Assembly (NCBI RefSeq): GCF_030230605.1
Contig: NZ_JASPDO010000003.1
Location: 97,231 to 161,230, forward strand
DNA: 64,000 bases
Direction of reading: 5' to 3'
Source of the DNA: Brevibacterium sp. UMB1308A
GTDB taxonomy: Bacteria; Actinomycetota; Actinomycetes; Actinomycetales; Brevibacteriaceae
Below the pieces are notes generated by a model. The model ran no database searches. It was not told the DNA's origin and worked only from the letters and a program-made list of their open reading frames with translations. The translations under genes and the position numbers were made by a program. The first letter of the stretch is position 1. Each line of letters opens with the position of its first letter. Shown here in pieces: positions 28,273-37,150 of the stretch.

Positions 28273-31200
28273 GACTCCCCCTTTTCACTACCGCCGCCCG
28301 GATTTCCACTATCGCCCGCCGTCTCACCACTGTCAGCTTTTTCGACCGGCAGGATCGCGTTGAGGAACTTCATGCACCATTCCAGCAGGGCTGTATCAGT
28401 GACGTCGCTGGCGGCGAATCCCTGTCCCGAGGTGGGTTTGGGTACCAGCACGGAACGCACCGCGGGTTTGATGAGGGACCGCGGGTAGAGGCGTTTGAGT
28501 CGCACGACTTGCGAATCGGCGAGTTCAACAGGGCCGAACCGAATGTTGTTTCCTTGCGTAACGATGTCGCTGATGCCCGAGGCGCGTGCCCGGATACGCA
28601 AGCGGGCAACATCAGCGAGCACTGCGACTTCTGGCGGGTAAGGGCCGTAGCGGTCAGTGAGTTCGGCCAGGACTTCGTTAACGCTGGCTTCATCGGTCGC
28701 TGTTGCGAGTTTGCGGTAGGCCTCTAAGCGCAAGCGTTCCTGTTCGATGTAGTTTGTTGGCAAGTGCGCGTCGATGGGGAGCTCGATCCGCATTTCTGGG
28801 AGCTCTTCTTCTGCTTCGCCCTTAAAGTTGGCGACCGCTTCGCCCACCATGCGCACGTACAAGTCGAATCCCACGCCTTCGACGTGCCCGGACTGTTGGC
28901 CACCCAGAAGGTTTCCGGCACCACGGATTTCGAGGTCTTTCATCGCCACCTGCATACCTGCACCCAGTTCGGTGTGGGCGGCAACGGTTTCGAGGCGGTC
29001 GTGAGCGGTTTCGGTCAGCTCGATGTCCGATGGGTAGAGGAAGTACGCGTAGGCGCGTTCCCGTCCACGGCCCACCCGGCCCCTGAGCTGGTGCAGTTGG
29101 GACAGACCCATGCGATCAGCCCGGTCTACGATCAGCGTGTTGGCATTCGCGATGTCGATTCCGGTCTCCACAATTGTGGTGCACACCAGCACGTCGTACT
29201 GCTTTTCCCAAAAGTCCACAATCACTTTCTCAAGCTGCTGTTCGCCCATTTTTCCGTGCGCAACAGCGATGCGAGCTTCAGGAACCAGCTCAGCCAGCCG
29301 GGTGGCTACCGCGTCAATGTCCTGGACCCGGTTGTGAATGAAGAACACTTGACCTTCACGCAACAACTCACGACGAATCGCTGCAGTGACCTGCTTTTCC
29401 TCGTACTTACCCACGTAGGTGAGCACTGGGTGACGTTCCTCCGGCGGAGTGGCCAGCGTGGACATTTCACGGATTCCCGTCACAGCCATTTCCAGCGTGC
29501 GCGGAATCGGAGTCGCGCTCATGGCCAACACGTCCACATTGGTGCGCATAGCTTTAAGTGTCTCTTTGTGCTCCACTCCAAAACGCTGCTCTTCGTCAAT
29601 GATGACAAGTCCCAAGTTCTTAAACCGCACTTCACCGGAAAGCAAACGGTGCGTTCCGATCACCACATCGAGCTTGCCGGAATGAATGTCGTCCTTGGTT
29701 TGCTGTGACTCTTTTGGAGTTTGGAAACGCGAAAGCCTACCCACCGTGACGGGGAATCCCGCGTACCGTTCCCTAAACGTCTCAAAGTGCTGCTGAACCA
29801 ACAAGGTGGTAGGCACCAGCACAGCCACCTGCTTGCCATCCTGAACTGCCTTGAAAGCGGCCCTGACTGCCACCTCGGTCTTTCCATAACCCACATCACC
29901 ACAAATCAGCCGGTCCATGGGAAGAGGCTTCTCCATGTCCTCTTTAACTTCGTCGATCGTGGTGAGCTGATCAACGGTTTCGACGTACCTGAACGCGTCT
30001 TCCAGTTCCCGTTGCCACGGCGTGTCTGGTGAGAACTGGAAGCCTTTCGAGGCCATGCGCGCTGAGTACAACCGCACCAGTTCGCCGGCGATTTCTTTGA
30101 CCGCTTTGCGAGCGCGCTGTTTGGTCTTCGCCCAGTCGGCCCCGCCCATCTTGTTCACGGATGGGCTCTCCCCACCCACGTAGCGGGTGATCTGGTCAAG
30201 CGAATCAGACGGCACGAACAAGCGGTCACCCGGATGGCCGCGTTTGGACGGCGCGTATTCGATCACTAAGTATTCGCGAGTCAGGGACTGCTTACCTTTG
30301 CGTGTGGTGCGCTGAACCAACTCCACGAAGCGTCCCACCCCGTGCTGTTCGTGCACCACATAGTCACCAGGTTTCAGATCGAGCGGGTCCACCTGCCCAC
30401 GGCGACGCCTGCGCGGAAGGGACTTTCGCCCTTGCCGGCTGTTCTGCACGGAACGGCCCAACACCTCGGATTCGGTGAGGACGGCCAGTTTAGCCTTTTC
30501 ACTCACAAACCCCGCATACGTGGCAGCCGTTGTCACGGTCACGGTGGCCGCCGGCGCAGGCGCCTCGATGACTGGTTCAAAGTGGGCAGGAATGTCGGCC
30601 TCGGAGAACACTTCAACGAGTCGGCTGCCAGAGCCCTTACCTTCTGTGAGCACGTACACGTTCCATGCGTGCGAAACGTGGTCGCGCACGTCAGTGAGCA
30701 CCGCTTCAACATCACCCGCATAACCGCGCGGTTCGCGGGCGCCTACTGTGACATGGTTGTCCGTGGCCTCCACCAGTTCTTCATCGCGGGCAAACCCGCC
30801 CACTTCCCACCATGGAAGGCTGAGTTGGTCTGCAGCCGTGCGGGTCTCCTCCAATGTGCGGAAGCTCGCCGGGGACAGGTCAATGGGAGCTTCCCCTCCC
30901 GAGGCGGTCGCCGTCCACGCGGCCGCCAAGAACTCGTCTGTGGTGGCCACGAGGTCTGCAGCCCGTGTTTCGACGCGTTCTGGGGACAACACCACAATGC
31001 GAGTGGTACTGGGGAGGCGGGCCAACAAAGGCTCCATACCGTCGGCTAGCACCGGGGCCAGGGACTCCATCCCGTCTACGGCAACCCCGTCAGCGATTTT
31101 GTTAAGCATGTCCGCAGCTGCTGGGATCTGTTCTACCAAGGCGGCTGCACGTTCACGCACCTTCGATGACAAGAGGACTTCACGGCACGGTGGCGCCCAC

Positions 31201-31877
31201 ACATGCGGGGTCTCCGCGCCTTCTTCGACTTCGATCGAACGCTGGTCGGCAACCGAAAACCGTCGGATCTCTTCTACCTCATCACCAAAGAACTCGACGC
31301 GCAGGGCCGAATCTTCGGTGGGAGGGAAGATATCGATGATGCCACCTCGGACGGCGAATTCGCCCCTCCGTGACACCATGTCCACGCGCGAATATGCCAA
31401 GTGCGACAAATGTTCAGCGAGTTCCGTGAGGTCGTGTTCGTCACCCACTTTGAGGGTGACCGGCTCCAGATCTCCCAGCCCTTTAACAATCGGTTGTAAG
31501 AGCGCACGCACCGTGGTGACCACAACGGACAGCGGGCGTTCCCCTGGGTGACTGAGTGCACGCAAAACGGACAAGCGTTTACCCACCGTGTCCGACCGAG
31601 GCGAAAGGCGTTCATGTGGCAGGGTTTCCCAGCTGGGGAAGAACGCAACAGATGAGGGAGCCAGGTGGTCGGCGAGTGCTTCGGTAAGTTCTTCGGCTTC
31701 TCGGCCCGTCGACGTCACTGCGACGACGGGGGCAGTTGCACTAGCTTGAGCGATGAGGAACGGCCACAGGCCCTTCACCACATCGATAGACCCTCCTGGA
31801 TCTGTGTTGAGGGCATCAACGGCTTGGTTGAAGCCAGGCAGTTCGGTCACGCTTGCAGAGATTCCCGTCAAAGACAC
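28269..31877 (-). CDS. mfd: transcription-repair coupling factor
   Basis: Mfd removes RNA polymerase stalled at lesions and recruits UvrA. The 1202-aa protein has the UvrB-like N-terminal part (VAVTSTGREAEELTEAL; FFPSWETLPHERLSPRSD), the RNAP-interacting domain (PGDYVVHEQHGVGRFVEL), and the RecG-like motor with Walker A CGDVGYGKTEVAVRAAF, DEEQ in IIDEEQRFGVEHKE and SATPIPRTLEMA. The TRG motif follows, and then the C-terminal D7 domain. The start GTG at 31877 has TAGACT exactly 6 nt upstream and no ribosome site, so the message is probably leaderless. mazG and the phosphatase gene follow in the same unit. Confidence 0.97.
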   Translation of the reverse strand: MSLTGISASVTELPGFNQAVDALNTDPGGSIDVVKGLWPFLIAQASATAPVVAVTSTGREAEELTEALADHLAPSSVAFFPSWETLPHERLSPRSDTVGKRLSVLRALSHPGERPLSVVVTTVRALLQPIVKGLGDLEPVTLKVGDEHDLTELAEHLSHLAYSRVDMVSRRGEFAVRGGIIDIFPPTEDSALRVEFFGDEVEEIRRFSVADQRSIEVEEGAETPHVWAPPCREVLLSSKVRERAAALVEQIPAAADMLNKIADGVAVDGMESLAPVLADGMEPLLARLPSTTRIVVLSPERVETRAADLVATTDEFLAAAWTATASGGEAPIDLSPASFRTLEETRTAADQLSLPWWEVGGFARDEELVEATDNHVTVGAREPRGYAGDVEAVLTDVRDHVSHAWNVYVLTEGKGSGSRLVEVFSEADIPAHFEPVIEAPAPAATVTVTTAATYAGFVSEKAKLAVLTESEVLGRSVQNSRQGRKSLPRRRRRGQVDPLDLKPGDYVVHEQHGVGRFVELVQRTTRKGKQSLTREYLVIEYAPSKRGHPGDRLFVPSDSLDQITRYVGGESPSVNKMGGADWAKTKQRARKAVKEIAGELVRLYSARMASKGFQFSPDTPWQRELEDAFRYVETVDQLTTIDEVKEDMEKPLPMDRLICGDVGYGKTEVAVRAAFKAVQDGKQVAVLVPTTLLVQQHFETFRERYAGFPVTVGRLSRFQTPKESQQTKDDIHSGKLDVVIGTHRLLSGEVRFKNLGLVIIDEEQRFGVEHKETLKAMRTNVDVLAMSATPIPRTLEMAVTGIREMSTLATPPEERHPVLTYVGKYEEKQVTAAIRRELLREGQVFFIHNRVQDIDAVATRLAELVPEARIAVAHGKMGEQQLEKVIVDFWEKQYDVLVCTTIVETGIDIANANTLIVDRADRMGLSQLHQLRGRVGRGRERAYAYFLYPSDIELTETAHDRLETVAAHTELGAGMQVAMKDLEIRGAGNLLGGQQSGHVEGVGFDLYVRMVGEAVANFKGEAEEELPEMRIELPIDAHLPTNYIEQERLRLEAYRKLATATDEASVNEVLAELTDRYGPYPPEVAVLADVARLRIRARASGISDIVTQGNNIRFGPVELADSQVVRLKRLYPRSLIKPAVRSVLVPKPTSGQGFAASDVTDTALLEWCMKFLNAILPVEKADSGETAGDSGNPGGGSEKGES

Positions 31878-31882
31878 GCGGC

Positions 31883-31889
31883 TAGTCTA
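31883..31889. promoter_or_regulatory. overlapping divergent -10 boxes for mfd and the rhomboid gene
   Basis: One 7-bp core gives TAGTCT on the plus strand (31883-31888) and TAGACT on the minus strand (31884-31889). The minus box lies 6 nt from the mfd GTG; the plus box would start transcription about 12-14 nt before the rhomboid ATG. Such symmetric -10 elements are a described source of divergent transcription. Confidence 0.55.
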
Positions 31890-31908
31890 CCTGTGAAACA
31901 CTTGTTTC

Positions 31909-32628
31909 ATGAGCCAGTCGCACAAAACCGGTGACGAAGACAGTCTGGGCGCTATTGGGGTCGACATTGCAAAACGCTTAGCGTCTCCCCTCATCATGCT
32001 TGCGGCCATGTGGGTGATCCGCATTGCTGACTTTGTGATTCCCATCCGCTTCAACGGCGCCGGGTTACGGTCGTGGGACTTTTCGCACTGGTATGGGATC
32101 TTCACCATGCCCTTCTTGCACTCTTCGTGGCCCCACTTGTTGGCGAACTCGCTTCCATTCCTAGTTTTAGGCGGACTGGTCGTGGCCGACGGTGTTGTCC
32201 GCTTCTGGGCCGTCACCGGAATCGTCATGGTCACCAGCGCAGTGGGGACGTTCTTTGTTAACGAACCGGGCACTCTCACGGTTGGCGCGTCTGGTTTAGT
32301 GTTTGGCTACTTTGGGTATCTGGCAGTGGCCGCGTTCTTCGCCCGCACATGGTCAGGTCGAATTGCCCGCGGAATCATTTCTCTGCTCGTCATTGGGATT
32401 TACGGAAGCGCCATGCTCTTTGGCGTGCTCCCCCGCCTGGGCCACATTTCGTGGCAAGCACACCTGTTTGGGCTGCTAGGCGGAGTCTTCGCAGCCTGGT
32501 TCATCCTCGCCTGGGCGGGACGCAGGAAGTCGCAACGACCTCGGGCCGGCTTCACTGGCACCCCCGGCGGGAAAACAGCTGGCACCGGGGACCCGGAACT
32601 CGACGCGATACTGAAGAACCTCGACTAG
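31909..32628 (+). CDS. rhomboid intramembrane serine protease
   Basis: This 239-aa protein has about six transmembrane helices with the rhomboid signatures: HSSWPHLLANSLPFLVLGG (helix 2, HxxxN), the nucleophile in TVGASGLVFGYFG (GxSG), and the catalytic His in ISWQAHLFGLLGGVFAAW. It should cleave membrane proteins within or near the bilayer; substrates are unknown. The C-terminal tail is basic and then polar (RRKSQRPRAGF). It starts at ATG 31909 without a strong ribosome site and ends with a 4-bp convergent overlap with pth. Confidence 0.92.
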   Translation: MSQSHKTGDEDSLGAIGVDIAKRLASPLIMLAAMWVIRIADFVIPIRFNGAGLRSWDFSHWYGIFTMPFLHSSWPHLLANSLPFLVLGGLVVADGVVRFWAVTGIVMVTSAVGTFFVNEPGTLTVGASGLVFGYFGYLAVAAFFARTWSGRIARGIISLLVIGIYGSAMLFGVLPRLGHISWQAHLFGLLGGVFAAWFILAWAGRRKSQRPRAGFTGTPGGKTAGTGDPELDAILKNLD

Positions 32629-33209
32629 TTCTGGCGCGAGTGGTAGCGCTGTTGGGCTTCCGTCAGCCCCTTGAGCACCAGGTCTTCAACAGCGTCGGCG
32701 CAGTCGGACACAAAGATGGGCAGGTCCTTGCGTTCTGCGCTTGAGAAGTTCTGCAAAACATAGTCCGCGGTGTCCATGCGTCCAGGCGGACGGCCAACAC
32801 CTGCGCGCACGCGCAAATAGTCACGCGTGCCCAAGTGTTTGCTCATCGAACGCAAGCCGTTGTGGCCGCCTTCTCCCCCACCCAGTTTCAGTTTGATCGA
32901 GTCAAACGGCAGGTCCACATCGTCGTGGATTGCGATCACGTGGTCGGGGTCAATCGAATAAAAGTCGGCAAGCTGGCGCACCGGAATCCCGGAATCGTTC
33001 ATGTAGGTTGCGGACTTCATCAGAACGGCCTTTGTTCCCACAACCCCGCCGAGGTCGCCCACACTGGCCGCTAAAGCACGGGTTTTCGTAGATACCAGAG
33101 TGGCCCCGCACCTGCGGGCGAGTTCGTCGAGCACCATGTGCCCAATGTTGTGCCGGGTATTCGCGTAACGTGGCCCCGGGTTTCCCAGACCAATAATGAG
33201 GTAGCGCAT
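32625..33209 (-). CDS. pth: peptidyl-tRNA hydrolase
   Basis: Pth frees tRNA from peptidyl-tRNA that drops off ribosomes. The 194-aa protein has LIIGLGNPGPRYANTRHNIGHMVLDEL with the catalytic His at about residue 21, MNDSGIPV, and HDDVDLPFDSIKLKLGGGEGGHNGLRSM, the active-site Asp and substrate loop. AAGGA precedes the ATG. The gene follows rplY on the minus strand, the common rplY-pth order, though a terminator hairpin lies between. Confidence 0.96.
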   Translation of the reverse strand: MRYLIIGLGNPGPRYANTRHNIGHMVLDELARRCGATLVSTKTRALAASVGDLGGVVGTKAVLMKSATYMNDSGIPVRQLADFYSIDPDHVIAIHDDVDLPFDSIKLKLGGGEGGHNGLRSMSKHLGTRDYLRVRAGVGRPPGRMDTADYVLQNFSSAERKDLPIFVSDCADAVEDLVLKGLTEAQQRYHSRQN

Positions 33210-33223
33210 GCCGTCCTTCGGTT

Positions 33224-33257
33224 AAAAAAGTGGGGTGTGCGACATGCACACCCCACT
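33224..33257 (-). terminator. intrinsic terminator after rplY
   Basis: AGTGGGGTGTGC (33229-33240) pairs with GCACACCCCACT (33246-33257), and on the minus strand the stem runs directly into TTTTTT. It sits between rplY and pth, so pth transcription depends on read-through or a promoter inside the 15 bp left. Confidence 0.85.
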
Positions 33258-33270
33258 CAGTTTACGGCGA

Positions 33271-33927
33271 TTACTCGTCGTCCGAGGATTCGCCAGCAGC
33301 TTCGTCTGAAGGCTCAGCGCCAGTTGATGCTGCAACTTCTTCGTCCACTGCCTCGGATTCAAGTTCGGATTCGAGTTCAGCTTCGGTCATTTCAGCTGCA
33401 ACGTGGATGAGCATCATGTCGTCGTCGTCAATCAGTTCGACGCCTTCTGGCAGCTCCACGTCCTTAGCGAAGACGTGTTCACCGACCTTACGGCCTTCAA
33501 TCGACAGTTCGAAGAGTTCTGGAATCTGGGTTGGGTCGGCCAGAACACGCAAGGTCTGAGTTTCGACCGAAACAAGAGTTCCAGGAGCTGCTTCGCCCAC
33601 AGGTGAAACTGGGATTTCAACCTCAATCTTTTCACCGCGCTTAACGATGATGAAGTCAACGTGGATGATGTCGCGACGAACGGGGTGACGCTGGATGTCA
33701 CGAGCAACAGCGAGGCTCTTGAGCTTGCCGTCAGCGGTTGCGATTTCGACCAGCGAGTTTGGGTTCTTCATCGCCATCATGATGGCGTGGCCGTCAAATG
33801 AGAGGTGCGCGGGTTCGTTTCCGTGGCCGTAGAGAACGCCGGGAACACGTCCAGCGGCGCGGGTACGGCGGGCAAATCCCTTACCGTAGTTTTCACGGAG
33901 TTCGGCTTCGAGCTTAATGTCAGCCAT
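33271..33927 (-). CDS. rplY: 50S ribosomal protein L25/general stress protein Ctc
   Basis: L25/CTC binds 5S rRNA in the central protuberance. The 218-aa protein is the two-domain CTC form: the N-terminal L25 domain (LRENYGKGFARRTRAAGRVPGVLYG; DIQRHPVRRDIIHVDF), then a beta domain (EIPVSPVGEAAPGTLVSVETQTLRV). A very acidic tail of Glu, Asp, Ser and Ala follows. AAAGGA lies upstream of the ATG. The 5' leader is long (about 115 nt) and structured. Confidence 0.95.
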   Translation of the reverse strand: MADIKLEAELRENYGKGFARRTRAAGRVPGVLYGHGNEPAHLSFDGHAIMMAMKNPNSLVEIATADGKLKSLAVARDIQRHPVRRDIIHVDFIIVKRGEKIEVEIPVSPVGEAAPGTLVSVETQTLRVLADPTQIPELFELSIEGRKVGEHVFAKDVELPEGVELIDDDDMMLIHVAAEMTEAELESELESEAVDEEVAASTGAEPSDEAAGESSDDE

Positions 33928-33930
33928 GAT

Positions 33931-34054
33931 GTCCTTTCGTGTGGTTTATCCAAACCACGGCGACAGTTTTCGCGGTCAGATAACACCTTCACGAATAACC
34001 GCGTCGATAACGGAGAAGTTTTTCCTCCCTCGCCGAGGCGAGAAACATTCTATA
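33931..34054 (-). promoter_or_regulatory. rplY promoter and structured 5' leader
   Basis: TAGAAT at 34049-34054 (minus) with TTGCGC about 18 nt further up forms a plausible promoter. The leader starts with hairpin CTCGCC/GGCGAG (34031-34044) and ends with GTGGTTT/AAACCAC (33941-33958), which sits just before the Shine-Dalgarno. That position would allow control of translation, for example autoregulation; this is inference only. Confidence 0.45.
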
Positions 34055-34083
34055 CGGTGACTCGACACAAGCGCAAAAGCACA

Positions 34084-34108
34084 CGCACGCGTTCGTTGAA
34101 CGCGTGCG
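34084..34108 (-). terminator. terminator after prs
   Basis: CGCACGCGTTC and GAACGCGTGCG form an 11-bp perfect stem with a 3-nt loop, 31 bp below the prs stop, followed on the minus strand by TGTGCTTTTGC. Confidence 0.7.
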
Positions 34109-34139
34109 CCTAGGCTCGTTACTTTAAGTCTGTGAGTTG

Positions 34140-35111
34140 TTAGATGTTGAACAGGCTCGTGACTGATCCGTCTTCGAACACTTCGTGAACTGCACGACCC
34201 AGCAACGGGGCGATTGACAGAACCGTGAGCTTGTCAAAGACCTTTTCTTCGCTCAAAGGGAGAGTGTTAGTCACGATTACTTCGTTCGCAACCGAGTTCT
34301 TCAACCGTTCAACAGCAGGACCGGAGAACACAGCGTGCGTAGCCACGATGACCACGCCTTTTGCACCTTCAGCCATACACGCCTCAGCCGCTTGCACAAT
34401 GGTCCCACCGGTGTCGATCATGTCGTCAACTAGAACGCACATGCGCCCCTTGACGTCACCAACCACGCGATTAGCCTTTGTCTGGTTTGGGCGGTCAATA
34501 TCGCGAGTTTTGTGGATAAAGGCCAGCGGGCAACCACCTAGAGCAGCTGACCAGTTTTCAGCGACCTTAATGCGTCCCGCATCCGGGGAAACAACAGCGA
34601 GAGGCTGCTCGTAGTTGTTGCGCACATAGTCAGACAGAATTGGCAGAGCCACCAAGTGATCAACAGGACCGTCGAAGAACCCTTGGATCTGAGCAGTGTG
34701 GAGATCCACAGTGATAATACGGTCGGCCCCGGCGGTGCGGTACAAGTCAGCTACCAGACGAGCTGAAATAGGTTCGCGTCCGCGGTGCTTCTTGTCTTGA
34801 CGCGCGTACGGGAAGAATGGGGCAATGACAGTGATCCGTTTTGCTGATGCGCGTTTGAGAGCATCAACCATGATGAGCTGTTCCATCAACCATTCGTTGA
34901 TGGGTGCACAGTGGCTCTGAAGAACGAACGCGTCACAACCGCGTACCGATTCCGAAAAGCGAACATAGATTTCGCCATTCGCAAAGTTGTACACATCAGC
35001 TGGGAGCAGTTCAGTGCCCAGGTTTTCTGCGACTTGTTGAGCTAGTTCTTCGTGTGCACGCCCAGAAACGAGAACGAGTTTCTTTTCTCCTGCGGCGGTA
35101 ATCGAGTTCAC
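34140..35111 (-). CDS. prs: ribose-phosphate pyrophosphokinase
   Basis: Prs makes PRPP from ribose-5-phosphate and ATP, feeding purine, pyrimidine, NAD and His/Trp synthesis. The 323-aa protein has FVLQSHCAPINEWLMEQLIM, the catalytic flexible loop PYARQDKKHRGREPISARLVA, the signature near DRIITVDLHTAQIQGFF, and the PRPP-binding CVLVDDMIDTGGTIVQAA. The GTG start overlaps the glmU stop by 4 bp, the usual actinobacterial glmU-prs operon. Confidence 0.97.
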   Translation of the reverse strand: MNSITAAGEKKLVLVSGRAHEELAQQVAENLGTELLPADVYNFANGEIYVRFSESVRGCDAFVLQSHCAPINEWLMEQLIMVDALKRASAKRITVIAPFFPYARQDKKHRGREPISARLVADLYRTAGADRIITVDLHTAQIQGFFDGPVDHLVALPILSDYVRNNYEQPLAVVSPDAGRIKVAENWSAALGGCPLAFIHKTRDIDRPNQTKANRVVGDVKGRMCVLVDDMIDTGGTIVQAAEACMAEGAKGVVIVATHAVFSGPAVERLKNSVANEVIVTNTLPLSEEKVFDKLTVLSIAPLLGRAVHEVFEDGSVTSLFNI

Positions 35112-36559
35112 TGTTCGTCCGTCTCCTTATTGGCAGAAGCAGCGTCGGCAGCGGGGGTTCCAGGTCGGTTCTTAACCACCCACTCCTCAATATTACGCTG
35201 AGGTGCAACCGTAATTGCGAGCGCACCCGCAGGAACGTCTTTCCTGATCACCGTTCCGGCCCCGGAGTATGCTCCGTCGCCCACAGTCACAGGTGCAACG
35301 AACATGGTGTCGGACCCTGTTCGCACATTGTCGCCCACCACAGTGCGGTGCTTGTTCACACCGTCATAGTTCACAAAAACACTCGAAGCACCAATGTTGG
35401 AGTTCTTGCCGATAGTCGCGTCTCCAACATATGTGAGGTGCGGAACCTTGGAACCGGTTCCGATCTGAGCGTTCTTCGTTTCGACAAACGTTCCGATCTT
35501 ACCGTTTTCGCCCAGGTCAGTTCCGGGTCGCAAGTACGCAAACGGACCTACCGTGGCACCTGCTCGCACAACAGCGAGCTGAGCGTGAGTCCGAATCACC
35601 TGCGCGCCTTCTCCAACCTCGGTGTCCGCCAAAGTGGTGTCCGGGCCAATCACAGCTCCCGAAGCGATTTCACAAGCCCCGTGAAGCTGAACGCCAGGCA
35701 GGATGGTCACGTCTGGGTTCAATGTCACGTCTGCGTCAATCCACGTGGTGTCTGGGTCAACGACCGTGACACCGGCGCGCATCCATTTCTCAACAGTGCG
35801 CCGGTTGAGTTCTTTTCCAAGGGTCGCAAGTTGCACGCGGTCGTTTGCGCCTTCAACCTGCCACACGTCGTCAATAGCCAAAGCAGCCACGGCCGAACCT
35901 TGAGAACGAGCGATCCCAATAACGTCCGTGAGGTACTTTTCGCCCTGTGCGTTGTCCGTTCCGACAGCAGCCAAGGACGTGCGCAAAACTCCTGCGTCAA
36001 ATGCATAGATTCCGGAGTTGATTTCAGTGATTGCGCGCTCTTGTTCCGTGGCATCTTTTTCTTCCACGATCTTTTCAAGCGTCCCGGTTGCGTCGCGCAC
36101 AATGCGACCGTAACCACGAGGCTGCTTCACGTGAGCAGACAGCACCGTGACAGCGTTGGAGTGTTCTTCGTGGAACGCAACGAGGTCGTGAATGGTGTCC
36201 GCTTCCAAGAGGGGCACATCACCGTAGGTCACAACAACCGTTCCAGTGAGGTCTTGTGGAAGTTGTGTGAGTGCACATTCGACTGCGCGCCCGGTGCCTG
36301 GAACGTCGTCCTGATCGGCAACCAGCACCGCGCATTCACGCGCCTGCGCAATGTTTGCAACGTGCTCACCCACACGGTCGCGCTCGTGGCGCAAAACGAC
36401 CACCAGGTGATCTGGGTTGACCCCCGCAGCCGCATCGACGGCGTGGTGCAGCAGTGAGCGACCACCAATGGGGTGCATCACCTTGGGCGTGGAGGACTTC
36501 ATACGGGTTCCCGCTCCAGCGGCGAGAACGATTACGGCAGCTGGCGACTGCTGCGTCAT
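35108..36559 (-). CDS. glmU: bifunctional GlmU: GlcN-1-P acetyltransferase / GlcNAc-1-P uridylyltransferase
   Basis: GlmU makes UDP-GlcNAc for peptidoglycan. The 483-aa protein has the N-terminal uridylyltransferase loop VLAAGAGTRMKSSTPKVMHP (residues ~11-30), TYGDVPLLEADT, and the left-handed beta-helix acetyltransferase domain with FAYLRPGTDLGENGKIGTFVETKNAQIG, HLTYVGDATIG and NYDGVNKHRTVVGD. I start at ATG 36559, which has AAGGAG 5 nt upstream, rather than the GTG two codons earlier. It lies 27 bp below the tRNA-Gln gene on the same strand. Confidence 0.96.
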   Translation of the reverse strand: MTQQSPAAVIVLAAGAGTRMKSSTPKVMHPIGGRSLLHHAVDAAAGVNPDHLVVVLRHERDRVGEHVANIAQARECAVLVADQDDVPGTGRAVECALTQLPQDLTGTVVVTYGDVPLLEADTIHDLVAFHEEHSNAVTVLSAHVKQPRGYGRIVRDATGTLEKIVEEKDATEQERAITEINSGIYAFDAGVLRTSLAAVGTDNAQGEKYLTDVIGIARSQGSAVAALAIDDVWQVEGANDRVQLATLGKELNRRTVEKWMRAGVTVVDPDTTWIDADVTLNPDVTILPGVQLHGACEIASGAVIGPDTTLADTEVGEGAQVIRTHAQLAVVRAGATVGPFAYLRPGTDLGENGKIGTFVETKNAQIGTGSKVPHLTYVGDATIGKNSNIGASSVFVNYDGVNKHRTVVGDNVRTGSDTMFVAPVTVGDGAYSGAGTVIRKDVPAGALAITVAPQRNIEEWVVKNRPGTPAADAASANKETDEQ

Positions 36560-36586
36560 GTGCACTCCTTGAACTAGCGACGCTAG

Positions 36587-36658
36587 CTCCGCCCCTAGGA
36601 TTCGAACCTAGACTGCACGGCTCCAAAGGCCGGCGTGCTGCCATTACACCAGGGCGGA
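36587..36658 (-). tRNA. tRNA-Gln (anticodon TTG)
   Basis: The 72-nt cloverleaf has acceptor TCCGCCC/GGGCGGA with discriminator G, anticodon loop CTTTGGA (TTG, reading CAA), and T-arm CTAGG-TTCGAAT-CCTAG. CCA is not encoded. An 8-bp perfect hairpin TTGTTCAT/ATGAACAA (36659-36677) abuts its 5' end. It lies directly upstream of glmU. Confidence 0.93.
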
Positions 36659-36700
36659 TTGTTCATACGATGAACAAGGCTTTTCTATCTTGCCATTAAG

Positions 36701-37069
36701 ATGGGAAACATGGAAATTCTGCGTAGCATTTTGCTTATTTTGCACCTTGTCGGCATGGCCATCATCGTTGGTGGTTACTTTACATACATGCGTTCACCAC
36801 GTGTCGTGGCAGGCATGTTGCACGCTTCCTTCCTGCAGTTGGTGACCGGTCTGGCCCTTGTGGGTATCGCTGAAGCGATGGGTGGGGCCAACCACATGAA
36901 GATCGGAATCAAACTGGTCCTAGCGATTCTGGTCACCGTTTTCGCGTTCATTGGCAACCGCAAGCAGAAGGCTCACGACCAAGCCGATGGACCGCAGCCG
37001 TCAGCCACAATGGCTCACTTGACCGGTGTGTTCGCAATCATCGCGGTCATCGTTGCAGTAACGCTGTAA
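36701..37069 (+). CDS. small four-helix membrane protein, unknown
   Basis: This encodes 122 aa (119 if the second ATG at 36710 is used). Hydrophobic helices lie at ILRSILLILHLVGMAIIVGG, FLQLVTGLALVGIAEAMGG, IKLVLAILVTVFAFIGN, and LTGVFAIIAVIVAVTL, with a short basic/polar loop before the last one. Small proteins of this shape are common beside uvrD/pcrA or glmU in actinobacteria, but I do not know a function. TATCTT at 36686-36691 may be its -10, with the start only 9 nt further. A strong hairpin terminator follows. Confidence 0.7.
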   Translation: MGNMEILRSILLILHLVGMAIIVGGYFTYMRSPRVVAGMLHASFLQLVTGLALVGIAEAMGGANHMKIGIKLVLAILVTVFAFIGNRKQKAHDQADGPQPSATMAHLTGVFAIIAVIVAVTL

Positions 37070-37082
37070 CAGCCTGCATTTC

Positions 37083-37113
37083 AACGAGCGACACCCGCGC
37101 GGTGTCGCTCGTT
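37083..37113. terminator. hairpin terminator
   Basis: AACGAGCGACACC and GGTGTCGCTCGTT form a 13-bp perfect stem with a 5-nt loop, followed by TTGTG, 13 bp after the membrane-protein stop. Confidence 0.8.
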
Positions 37114-37150
37114 TGTGTATCAGCTCCCCGTCGCTTAAAAGTGAAACATC

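Noticed and set aside
28764..29708. Long open frame (314 codons) on the plus strand inside mfd
   Set aside because: It is antisense to conserved Mfd motifs, has no ribosome site, and its protein looks like reversed G+C-biased codons. Similar shadows at 35348-36457, 42432-43463 and 60245-61300 were rejected for the same reason.
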